Source of the DNA: a virus
Strand: one strand, 5' to 3'
Length of the DNA stretch: 24,704 nucleotides
Virus record (IMG/VR): IMGVR_UViG_3300042691_025866
Span: 1 to 24,704 of that record
The notes under the pieces were generated by a model, which was not told the DNA's origin, did not search any database, and saw nothing but the letters and a program-made list of their open reading frames with translations. Made by a program: the position numbers and the translations under genes. Shown piece by piece: positions 6,222 through 10,637 of the stretch. Each line of letters opens with the position of its first letter. The first letter of the stretch is position 1.

Positions 6222-6237
6222 TGTGATAAATCTCACA
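6222..6237. promoter_or_regulatory. CRP/GlxR-like palindrome, perfect
   Basis: TGTGA-TAAATC-TCACA between the tandem promoters of the 6066-4908 operon and the GACGTC element at 6260. Confidence 0.65.
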
Positions 6238-6273
6238 GCGTGGCGACACGCCCGAACGCGACGTCCCGTTTTT

Positions 6274-6363
6274 CTACTCTTTTACAAATAAATAAAATCC
6301 GCTTGCTAAACAGATCATTGAAAACCAAAAGAGTGCATTTCCATTTACAAAAAAGTCAATCAT
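6274..6363 (-). CDS. Single-helix membrane microprotein, 29 aa
   Basis: MIDFFVNGNALFWFSMICLA followed by SGFYLFVKE. One hydrophobic helix with a short charged tail. The ATG follows AAAGAGGAAAACTAA at the end of the previous gene, with zero spacing after its stop. It is the last gene of the 7113-6274 operon. Confidence 0.62.
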   Translation of the reverse strand: MIDFFVNGNALFWFSMICLASGFYLFVKE

Positions 6364-6525
6364 TTAGTTTTCCTCTTTTTCTTTTAGTATTCCAAGAATT
6401 AACTCTAATTGTTTTGCAGTTAGCAATCCTTGAGCGCAACCCCAAGAAAATGCTAAATCCATTTCACCATAGTGTTTTTTTGCAAGAGTGTTAATTTCTT
6501 GCGCTATCTCAAAGTTAGTTTTCAT
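6364..6525 (-). CDS. Hypothetical helical protein, 53 aa
   Basis: MKTNFEIAQEINTLAKKHYG, then EMDLAFSWGCAQGLLTAKQLELILGILKEK split between two helices. AAAGGAGAAATAG precedes the ATG. The start lies inside the 3' end of the upstream gene (11-nt overlap). Function unknown. Confidence 0.7.
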   Translation of the reverse strand: MKTNFEIAQEINTLAKKHYGEMDLAFSWGCAQGLLTAKQLELILGILKEKEEN

Positions 6526-6667
6526 CTATTTCTCCTTTCATTTCTCTATAGTCAATAACATGAAAGTCTAATTGTCTCTCAAGTGGCATAGCCTTTAGCC
6601 ATGATAGTGCAGACTCAAAATCATCTGCTTCGACATCAACGAATAACTCAAAATTAAAAATAGCCAT
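6515..6667 (-). CDS. Hypothetical small alpha/beta protein, 50 aa
   Basis: MAIFNFELFVDVEADDFESA, then LSWLKAMPLERQLDFHVIDY. A strand, a helix and a strand, with acidic loops. The pattern resembles small DpnD-like or ferredoxin-fold microproteins. GGAGAATAACTAA precedes the ATG. Function unknown. Confidence 0.68.
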   Translation of the reverse strand: MAIFNFELFVDVEADDFESALSWLKAMPLERQLDFHVIDYREMKGEIDEN

Positions 6668-6671
6668 TTAG

Positions 6672-6836
6672 TTATTCTCCTTTCTTGTATAGAAAATCCC
6701 AAGCCTTACGGCATAGAATAATTGACTTGCAGTTATCGCAACAGATAACACCATGAGGGTTTAGGTCAAGGTCATAGATGTCTATGCTAGTGCTAACCGC
6801 ACCGCATACTGATTTGATTGGTACAAATGTGCTCAT
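6672..6836 (-). CDS. Cys-rich zinc-binding-like protein, 54 aa
   Basis: A single Cys near residue 11 (KSVCGAV), then ICCDNCKSIILC near residues 31-42. The CxxC-type spacing suggests zinc binding. GGAGAATACAA precedes the ATG, which overlaps the upstream stop as ATGA. Function unknown. Confidence 0.7.
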   Translation of the reverse strand: MSTFVPIKSVCGAVSTSIDIYDLDLNPHGVICCDNCKSIILCRKAWDFLYKKGE

Positions 6837-6943
6837 TTGTATTCTCCTTTTTTTATTAGTTCATCTAGCATTTTTGCTAGTGGGTCTATCTGCTCGTCTG
6901 CAAGATAGTTATTTAATTCTAATTGTTTTACGAAGTCTATCAT
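6833..6943 (-). CDS. Helical microprotein, 36 aa
   Basis: MIDFVKQLELNNYLADEQID, then PLAKMLDELIKKGEYK. Two short amphipathic helices. ATGA overlaps at both ends link it to its neighbours. The coupling at both ends is the main support. Confidence 0.6.
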   Translation of the reverse strand: MIDFVKQLELNNYLADEQIDPLAKMLDELIKKGEYK

Positions 6944-7113
6944 TGAGATACCTTCCAATCTGACCACATAGGTAGTCGTTCTGGGTCGGTATCGTTATAC
7001 CAACGCTCAATGTTCTGCTCACAATTTTGGCAGAAGGTAAATTGCTCATCACCGATTTCGGAGATAGCAGATTTCATAGGGTTATGCTCAACGCATTTTG
7101 TTAATGTAGTCAT
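6940..7113 (-). CDS. Zinc-ribbon-like protein, 57 aa
   Basis: MTTLTKCVEHNPM gives a Cys and a His, followed by FCQNC near residue 28 and an acidic/aromatic tail (ERWYNDTDPE). The CxxC with a second Cys/His pair suggests a small zinc site. A strong AAAGGTGG site lies 9 nt upstream; the same site precedes the first rightward gene at 9477. It is the first gene of a six-gene operon. Confidence 0.72.
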   Translation of the reverse strand: MTTLTKCVEHNPMKSAISEIGDEQFTFCQNCEQNIERWYNDTDPERLPMWSDWKVSQ

Positions 7114-7168
7114 TTTAGACCACCTTTCTTTAAGGGATTTCTTTACCCTTATTTTTCTTTATACTGTA

Positions 7169-7191
7169 AGTGTAGCATGGGGGTCTGACAT
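7169..7191 (-). promoter_or_regulatory. Box-type early promoter
   Basis: ATGTCAG with CCCCC in an 11-nt spacer, then TACACT and the conserved start region TTACAGTATAAAGAAA. Drives the 7113-6274 operon. Confidence 0.7.
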
Positions 7192-7229
7192 CTACTGACC
7201 AGTAATGCCACAAATCGGACATTTTGAAA

Positions 7230-7245
7230 TGTGATACAGGTCATG
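7230..7245. promoter_or_regulatory. CRP/GlxR-like palindrome, degenerate right arm
   Basis: TGTGA-N6-TCATG. Its centre is 63.5 bp from the -10 edge at 7174, the same as at 4829. Confidence 0.5.
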
Positions 7246-7252
7246 TGGATAA
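7244..7252 (-). promoter_or_regulatory. Single DnaA box, reverse orientation
   Basis: TGTGGATAA, the complement of TTATCCACA, overlapping the right arm of the CRP-like box by two bases. Confidence 0.5.
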
Positions 7253-7270
7253 CTTACGCTCAATTTTGAG

Positions 7271-7286
7271 TGTGATCTGCGTCATG
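7271..7286. promoter_or_regulatory. CRP/GlxR-like palindrome, degenerate right arm
   Basis: TGTGA-TCTGCG-TCATG, a second box 41 bp from the one at 7230. Confidence 0.45.
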
Positions 7287-7362
7287 TGGACGACACGCCC
7301 GACAGCGACGTCCCAAAATTTTGAGTGTGGAGCAGTTTTAAATCATGCTCAGGATTTTTTTA

Positions 7363-7554
7363 TTATGAATTACTATTTGCTAAATCATTTACACCACACG
7401 CAATTTTAAAAGTCATTGGGTTAAAGCGTGGGTTATCTGATAAAAACATGTCTGAAAAATCATAGATTAAATCTTCAAAAGTAAATTGGTCAATTAACTC
7501 TGAATAACTTTTTAGAATTTCAGCAGTTGCTACATAGTCTTTACGAGTCATCAT
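7363..7554 (-). CDS. Conserved small phage protein, 63 aa
   Basis: MMTRKDYVATAEILKSYSEL, then FSDMFLSDNPRFNPMTF and KIACG. The segment with FSDMF and DNPRFN plus a C-terminal AC is one I have seen in many small phage proteins of unknown function. Two ATGs are possible (7554 or 7551); the first overlaps the upstream stop as TAATG. It is last in a three-gene unit and is followed by the inverted repeat at 7330-7350. Confidence 0.82.
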   Translation of the reverse strand: MMTRKDYVATAEILKSYSELIDQFTFEDLIYDFSDMFLSDNPRFNPMTFKIACGVNDLANSNS

Positions 7555-7760
7555 TATTCGACCACCTTTAGAATTGCATAAGTGCCTCGCTCATTTATTT
7601 CATCAAGGACAGGACCGATTGCAGGCACAAGAAAATCTTTTAGCATTCCCTCAAGCATGGCAACCAAATCTGCATGAGGGATAGCGAGGGCCTGTTGTGC
7701 TACTGGGTGAGTTTCATCGAACTCTGTTACGAACTTTAGTGAGTGTTCTACTTTAGTCAT
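7554..7760 (-). CDS. Hypothetical protein, 68 aa
   Basis: MTKVEHSLKFVTEFDETHPV, then PHADLVAMLEGMLKDFLVPA and GPVLDEINERG. Mostly helical and acidic. AGGAAATAAAATAA precedes the ATG. Overlap with the next start (TAATG) suggests coupled synthesis. Function unknown. Confidence 0.75.
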   Translation of the reverse strand: MTKVEHSLKFVTEFDETHPVAQQALAIPHADLVAMLEGMLKDFLVPAIGPVLDEINERGTYAILKVVE

Positions 7761-7779
7761 TTATTTTATTTCCTATTCT

Positions 7780-7977
7780 TTAGTTTGATTTTGAGGGTGT
7801 AAGAGTGCCACGAAGTGTGCCACTAATTCCGAGAGTGTCGCAAGCAACCTTTACTGCAACGCCAACAGGTAACTGTGTTGGATAAGTTGAGATGAATTGA
7901 GCAACCGCACCTTTTGAGGCAAGGTTGATTTTTTTGGTAGAACCATTAAAGGTTTCTAGTGTTATAGTGTAAGTCAT
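7780..7977 (-). CDS. Hypothetical beta-rich protein, 65 aa
   Basis: MTYTITLETFNGSTKKINLA, then SKGAVAQFISTYPTQLPVGV. Alternating strand pattern, no Cys, no signal sequence. AAAGGAAG precedes the ATG. It is the first gene of the unit and has tandem promoters at 8132-8160 and 8011-8033. Function unknown. Confidence 0.75.
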   Translation of the reverse strand: MTYTITLETFNGSTKKINLASKGAVAQFISTYPTQLPVGVAVKVACDTLGISGTLRGTLTPSKSN

Positions 7978-8010
7978 TTATAGACTTCCTTTCGTTAAGT
8001 TGATAAGACT

Positions 8011-8033
8011 ATCTTATCATGGGGGGCTGACAT
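8011..8033 (-). promoter_or_regulatory. Box-type early promoter (downstream of a tandem pair)
   Basis: ATGTCAG, C-rich 11-nt spacer, TAAGAT. The CRP-like box at 8061-8076 is centred 52.5 bp from the -10 edge. Confidence 0.68.
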
Positions 8034-8060
8034 TTTTGCCACTTATTTGCTAAGGCTCAC

Positions 8061-8076
8061 TGTGATACTGGTCACA
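8061..8076. promoter_or_regulatory. CRP/GlxR-like palindrome, perfect, between two iteron-like repeats
   Basis: TGTGA-TACTGG-TCACA. On the minus strand it is flanked on both sides by GAGCCT-AGCAAATAA-type sequences (about 8042-8060 and 8077-8095), the same unit repeated at 9181-9404. Confidence 0.65.
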
Positions 8077-8131
8077 TTTATTTGCTTAGGCTCATTGGCT
8101 AAACTGTCATTATTTAATTGTTATAGTAGTA

Positions 8132-8160
8132 ATACTAGCAGATAAAAGTCAAAAAGTCAA
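8132..8160 (-). promoter_or_regulatory. Sigma70-type promoter (upstream of a tandem pair)
   Basis: TTGACT (8155-8160), 17 nt, TAGTAT (8132-8137). A second TTGACT lies at 8147-8152. The CRP-like box at 8192-8207 is centred 62.5 bp from the -10 edge. Confidence 0.6.
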
Positions 8161-8191
8161 GTTTAGACACGCACAAAACGGACATTTTTGA

Positions 8192-8207
8192 TGTGATTTA
8201 CATCATA
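8192..8207. promoter_or_regulatory. CRP/GlxR-like palindrome, degenerate right arm
   Basis: TGTGA-TTTACA-TCATA, abutting the LexA-type box at 8208. Confidence 0.5.
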
Positions 8208-8221
8208 CGAACATCTGTTCG
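8208..8221. promoter_or_regulatory. Cheo-type LexA (SOS) box
   Basis: CGAAC-ATCT-GTTCG, a perfect match to the CGAAC-N4-GTTCG palindrome bound by LexA in actinobacteria and Bacillus. It lies 48 bp upstream of the -35 at 8155-8160, farther than a classic overlapping operator. It is the only one I found. Confidence 0.5.
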
Positions 8222-8237
8222 AAACGACGTCCCAAAA

Positions 8238-8262
8238 ATCGCAGATTTTTTATTTCTGCGAT
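8238..8262 (-). terminator. Intrinsic terminator after the 8779-8271 unit
   Basis: ATCGCAGA/TCTGCGAT, an 8-bp stem with a 9-nt loop, followed on the minus strand by TTTTGGGACGTCG. It has the same layout as the terminator at 4155-4178. Confidence 0.75.
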
Positions 8263-8270
8263 CTTGGTTT

Positions 8271-8456
8271 TTATTCGTTTTCTAAATAAGATTCAAAATC
8301 ATTTAAGAAAACACGATAAGCAATTGGGTCGCATTCTTTTAGAATGTCGGCAGGATAAAATAAAATTCCTGCAATCATTACTGGGTCATGCGAATCATTT
8401 AGGTATTCGTTAAATTGCTCTTGCAATTCTTGTTCTAATTCATAGTCAGTTTTCAT
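8271..8456 (-). CDS. Conserved small phage protein, 61 aa
   Basis: MKTDYELEQELQEQFNEYLN, then MIAGILFYPADILKECDPIA and YRVFLNDF. The segment AGILFYPADILKECDPIAYR is a pattern recurrent in small phage proteins of unknown function. AAAGAAAG lies upstream. It is the last gene before the terminator at 8238-8262. Confidence 0.82.
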   Translation of the reverse strand: MKTDYELEQELQEQFNEYLNDSHDPVMIAGILFYPADILKECDPIAYRVFLNDFESYLENE

Positions 8457-8548
8457 TTATTTGTTTCTTTCTTTAGTAAGGATAGGGCAATTGCAAGGCT
8501 TTCCTTGCGTTGCGCTTCTACAAGCGCCTTGTATTCATCTAGTGTCAT
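8453..8548 (-). CDS. Helical microprotein, 31 aa
   Basis: MTLDEYKALVEAQRKESLAI followed by ALSLLKKETNK, one long amphipathic helix. GAAAGGTCG precedes the ATG. The stop overlaps the next start as ATGA. Function unknown. Confidence 0.6.
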   Translation of the reverse strand: MTLDEYKALVEAQRKESLAIALSLLKKETNK

Positions 8549-8596
8549 TTATTTAACGACCTTTCTTTTTAGTTAGTTTTGTTTTTCTCTAATTAC

Positions 8597-8779
8597 TTAG
8601 AGAGAGCGACCACATTGTGAGTGGTAGCAAGTACGACCATAAGAGTCGCCATTTGTTGTACAAATGTCATGAATTGTAGCGGGGGCGAGTATTACCTGAC
8701 CGCATTGGCATAAGTTCATCATGCCTTTAGGGTAGTCGCTAAGTGTAGCGAACCCTTGTCCAAATAGTGAGTTAGTCAT
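8597..8779 (-). CDS. Zinc-ribbon-like protein, 60 aa
   Basis: CQCG near residue 24, then a Cys near residue 40 and CYHSQCG near residue 51. The CxC and CxxxxC arrangement with His suggests a zinc site. A strong AAAGGAG lies upstream. First gene of the leftmost-reading unit next to the divergence region. Confidence 0.78.
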   Translation of the reverse strand: MTNSLFGQGFATLSDYPKGMMNLCQCGQVILAPATIHDICTTNGDSYGRTCYHSQCGRSL

Positions 8780-8831
8780 TGACTATCTCCTTTCTTGTTA
8801 AAGACCTTCTTTAACTTTCTTTATACTAGTA

Positions 8832-8854
8832 AGTATAACAGGGGGGTCTGACAT
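8832..8854 (-). promoter_or_regulatory. Box-type early promoter at the divergence region
   Basis: ATGTCAG with CCCCCC in the 11-nt spacer, then TATACT. Drives the 8779-8271 unit. The CRP-like box at 8892-8907 is centred 62.5 bp from the -10 edge. Confidence 0.7.
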
Positions 8855-8891
8855 TTTGGGGTGTTTTTCGGGCGTGTCGGAAAAGTATTTT

Positions 8892-8907
8892 TGTGATAAG
8901 CATCACA
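8892..8907. promoter_or_regulatory. CRP/GlxR-like palindrome, perfect
   Basis: TGTGA-TAAGCA-TCACA, next to the DnaA box pair, the same order as at 4829-4868. Confidence 0.65.
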
Positions 8908-8911
8908 TTAG

Positions 8912-8931
8912 TTATACACAGGTTATCCACA
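8912..8931 (+). promoter_or_regulatory. Two DnaA boxes, 11 bp apart
   Basis: TTATACACA (8912-8920) and TTATCCACA (8923-8931), followed by the GGGGACGTCCCC palindrome at 8932-8943. Confidence 0.65.
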
Positions 8932-8943
8932 GGGGACGTCCCC

Positions 8944-8988
8944 ATATACCCCCTATATATACCCCCCCTATATACACCCCCCTATATG
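8944..8988 (+). repeat. TATATACCCCC-like short tandem repeats
   Basis: Four imperfect units of alternating TA runs and C runs. On the complementary strand they read GGGGG-TATATA. Alternating TA tracts melt easily and the G runs could form unusual structures. Confidence 0.6.
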
Positions 8989-8998
8989 GGCGTATACG

Positions 8999-9070
8999 CC
9001 TAAGACTGGTCATGTGCATATGCACCTAAGATCAGTCATGTACCTATGCACCCAAGACTGGTCATTTAGA
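8999..9070 (+). repeat. 26-bp tandem repeat, 2.8 copies
   Basis: Units start at 8999, 9025 and 9051, each beginning CCTAAGA or CCCAAGA and containing GGTCATG or CAGTCATG. The core GACTGGTCA also appears at other unit boundaries, for example near 1103 and 2807. Confidence 0.7.
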
Positions 9071-9077
9071 CGTCCCG

Positions 9078-9093
9078 TGTGATGCATATCACA
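9078..9093. promoter_or_regulatory. CRP/GlxR-like palindrome, perfect
   Basis: TGTGA-TGCATA-TCACA. Its centre is 52.5 bp from the -10 edge of the rightward promoter at 9115-9143. Confidence 0.65.
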
Positions 9094-9114
9094 TGCGACA
9101 CGCCGTGTTATAAC

Positions 9115-9143
9115 TTGACTTTTAGTGGTAGATGTGTTATTAT
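9115..9143 (+). promoter_or_regulatory. Rightward early promoter 1
   Basis: TTGACT (9115-9120), 17 nt, TATTAT (9138-9143). A match to the sigma70/SigA consensus. The spacer is related to that of the leaderless promoter at 3967-3996 (both contain GTAGATGTGT or AGTAGATGTGT). Confidence 0.7.
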
Positions 9144-9228
9144 ACTAGTATAAGAAAAATTAAATAGAGATAAAAGGTTATGAGCCTAGCAAATAAGATA
9201 ACGAATTGTTATATGAGCCTAGCGAATA

Positions 9229-9244
9229 AGTGACCTAAATCACA
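9229..9244. promoter_or_regulatory. CRP/GlxR-like palindrome
   Basis: AGTGA-CCTAAA-TCACA, one mismatch. Its centre is 71.5 bp from the -10 edge of the promoter at 9285-9313. Confidence 0.5.
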
Positions 9245-9284
9245 TAGTACACGCTCCACATAGTGAGACTACTGGTGAGTATAC

Positions 9285-9313
9285 TAGACAGTATGACATT
9301 TATCTGTTACACT
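9285..9313 (+). promoter_or_regulatory. Rightward early promoter 2
   Basis: TAGACA (9285-9290), 17 nt, TACACT (9308-9313), then TTACATAGTAAG. Likely drives the small rightward genes 9477-10393. Confidence 0.65.
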
Positions 9314-9476
9314 TACATAGTAAGAAAAATTAAATAAAGATAAATCCTAGTGAGCCTTTGAGCCTACCAAATAAACCTAGCAATAGGGTGAGCGTAGCAA
9401 ATAAAAAGCAAATAACCTAGGCAAGGAAAAAGGGTATCAAATAGATACCATAGAAAAAAAGAAAGGTGGTCATTAA

Positions 9477-9683
9477 ATGACTACATTAAGTAACTACGAT
9501 AACATCGAGGTAGGCGATACCATTACCCTACCTAATTGCATGAACCTTGTTAAGTCGGGGGTAGTGTTAAAGATTAGAAAATGGAATGGTAGCGCTATGC
9601 GTGTTATCTGTACCAATGGTGCTATTTTTGAGTTAAATCGCCATAAGCGCGACTTTATCCTAACTAGAGAGGAAAATAACTAA
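9477..9683 (+). CDS. Hypothetical small beta-barrel-like protein, 68 aa
   Basis: NIEVGDTITLPNCMNLVKSG, then VVLKIRKWNGSAMRVICTNG and a basic C-terminal part (ELNRHKRDF). The strand pattern with VGD and a turn suggests a KOW/SH3-like barrel. The strong AAAGGTGG ribosome-binding site is the same as for the minus-strand gene at 7113. It is the first gene of the rightward early arm. Function unknown. Confidence 0.8.
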   Translation: MTTLSNYDNIEVGDTITLPNCMNLVKSGVVLKIRKWNGSAMRVICTNGAIFELNRHKRDFILTREENN

Positions 9684-9775
9684 TGAGCCTACCTATGATC
9701 ATCCTAGCCTTGTCAGTGCTATGCACTATAATTGTACTTATCCCAACAGTACTAGATAAGGATAGTGAATACTAA
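9683..9775 (+). CDS. Single-helix membrane microprotein, 30 aa
   Basis: MSLPMIILALSVLCTIIVLI, then PTVLDKDSEY. One transmembrane helix with an acidic tail. TAATG overlaps link it to both neighbours. The start is inside the stop of the upstream gene and GAGGAAAATAAC lies before it. Confidence 0.68.
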   Translation: MSLPMIILALSVLCTIIVLIPTVLDKDSEY

Positions 9776-9879
9776 TGCACTTATACTTATGCTCCTCATG
9801 CAATACCCTAGCAATAGTTACGCAAAAAGGAAAACAAATAACAATCAACCCCTGCTCATGCACTAAAGAAAAGAGATAA
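9775..9879 (+). CDS. Cys-rich microprotein, 34 aa
   Basis: MHLYLCSSCNTLAIVTQKGK, then a second Cys pair CSC near residue 27. CxxC and CxC suggest a tiny zinc ribbon. TAATG overlap at the start and a 4-nt gap to the next gene. Confidence 0.66.
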   Translation: MHLYLCSSCNTLAIVTQKGKQITINPCSCTKEKR

Positions 9880-9883
9880 ATAA

Positions 9884-10093
9884 ATGAACACAAATACATG
9901 CAAGGTAATTAACTGCGACTCAACAGAGTTGGTTTATAGCGGTACAGATGCCTTTATGCTAGGAATCAACACAGAAACCTATTGCTATAAGTGCGCTAAT
10001 GCTTACGCACAAATAGATAGAGTTATGTCTAAGGTAAGACAAGATTACCTAGACTCACTCACTCCTGTATCAACACTCACTACATCAGACTAA
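9884..10093 (+). CDS. Zinc-finger-like protein, 69 aa
   Basis: CKVINC near residue 6 and CYKC near residue 34 suggest a treble-clef or ribbon-type zinc site; a helix follows (AQIDRVMSKVRQDYL). AAAGAGATAAATAA precedes the ATG. Function unknown. Confidence 0.76.
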   Translation: MNTNTCKVINCDSTELVYSGTDAFMLGINTETYCYKCANAYAQIDRVMSKVRQDYLDSLTPVSTLTTSD

Positions 10094-10102
10094 GGAGAAT
10101 AA

Positions 10103-10393
10103 ATGTTCGATTTTATTTCTGCACCATTCGAGTGGTTTGCTAATGTAGTTCAGTACTCACTTATCTTCATGGCGGTTATGATGCTAGTGCTAACAATCGG
10201 TGCGGTGGTCGCAATTCCTTTAGGGTTAAAACTTTTAGGTGTTGCTTTCGCTAAAACTATTGTAGTAGAAACTAGCAAAGTAGTTAGAGATTTAGGTATC
10301 ACTAGCATTGACCTAAAGCAAGCCAAAGACACTGAAAAAATGAAGGCGTGGGTTGATAGAAAAGTGGTGCCCATACTAAGTAAATCTAGTTAG
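10103..10393 (+). CDS. Membrane protein, 96 aa
   Basis: A long hydrophobic region (SLIFMAVMMLVLTIGAVVAI, extended by PLGLKLLGVAFA) spans residues about 18-55, enough for one or two helices. The remainder is a polar, basic C-terminal tail (KQAKDTEKMKAWVDRK). TAAGGAG precedes the ATG. It is the last gene of the small rightward unit. A holin-like or membrane-stress role is possible, but nothing specific supports it. Confidence 0.75.
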   Translation: MFDFISAPFEWFANVVQYSLIFMAVMMLVLTIGAVVAIPLGLKLLGVAFAKTIVVETSKVVRDLGITSIDLKQAKDTEKMKAWVDRKVVPILSKSS

Positions 10394-10419
10394 CACCACC
10401 CACTAATATTTATTAGGTA

Positions 10420-10454
10420 GGTACCAGTAGTTAAATAAAAAAACTATTGGTGCC
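10420..10454. terminator. Long imperfect hairpin after the rightward early unit
   Basis: GGTACCAGTAGTT and AACTATTGGTGCC pair with two G-U positions across a 9-nt A-rich loop. There is no downstream T-run on the plus strand. It is a likely 3' end for the 9477-10393 unit. Confidence 0.5.
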
Positions 10455-10637
10455 TCCTAGTAAATTAAATTAAAATAATTTAAATTAAAAATAAATTAAA
10501 ATAAAAAACATCAAAATTTTGGGACGTGTATGTGCTCACTATATTTTTACCCCACATCCTTTAAAAACCTGCATCATACATCTGGTAAAAATATTCAGAT
10601 TTTGGGGTATTTGGATTTTTAAATTTTTTCAGAATAG

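Larger units (their letters stand above)
1117..9074. repeat. Family of nine GACGTC palindromes at unit boundaries
   Basis: GACGTC occurs at 1117, 2819, 4144, 4872, 6260, 7307, 8226, 8935 and 9069. All lie between genes and none after 9074. Several sit just beyond terminator hairpins (TTTTGG-GACGTC on the minus strand) and are preceded on the plus strand by CACGCCCGAACGC or a variant. Confidence 0.7.
9151..9344 (+). repeat. Duplicated promoter leader
   Basis: TAAGAAAAATTAAATA plus GAGATAAA at 9151-9174 recurs at 9321-9344 as TAAGAAAAATTAAATA plus AAGATAAA. Each copy lies directly after a rightward promoter and is followed by a TGAGCCT repeat. A related sequence follows the leftward promoter at 6152-6180. 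Confidence 0.65.
9181..9404 (+). repeat. Iteron-like repeats, TGAGCCTAGCAAATAA
   Basis: Full 16-bp units start at 9181, 9214 (one change), 9359 (one change) and 9389 (one change); partial units lie near 9351, 9376 and 9408. Two more copies flank the CRP-like box at 8061-8076 in the opposite orientation. Directly repeated units of this length next to DnaA boxes resemble iterons; they could equally be leader or operator sequences. Confidence 0.6.
8780..9476. other. Divergent control region / candidate replication origin
   Basis: A 697-bp stretch without genes separates the leftward and rightward early arms. In order it holds a leftward box promoter, a CRP-like box, two DnaA-type boxes 11 bp apart, a 12-bp GGGGACGTCCCC palindrome, four TATATACCCCC-like repeats, a 26-bp tandem repeat, a second GACGTC, a CRP-like box, a rightward sigma70 promoter, two iteron-like repeats, a third CRP-like box, a second rightward promoter and further iteron-like repeats. 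The combination of divergence, DnaA boxes, iterons and AT-rich tracts is what many phage and plasmid origins look like. No replication protein is encoded in the window, so origin function is inference. Confidence 0.55.

Noticed and set aside
6240-6494. Plus-strand 84-aa frame
   Set aside because: It lies opposite two well-supported minus-strand genes and a boundary element, and has no ribosome-binding site.
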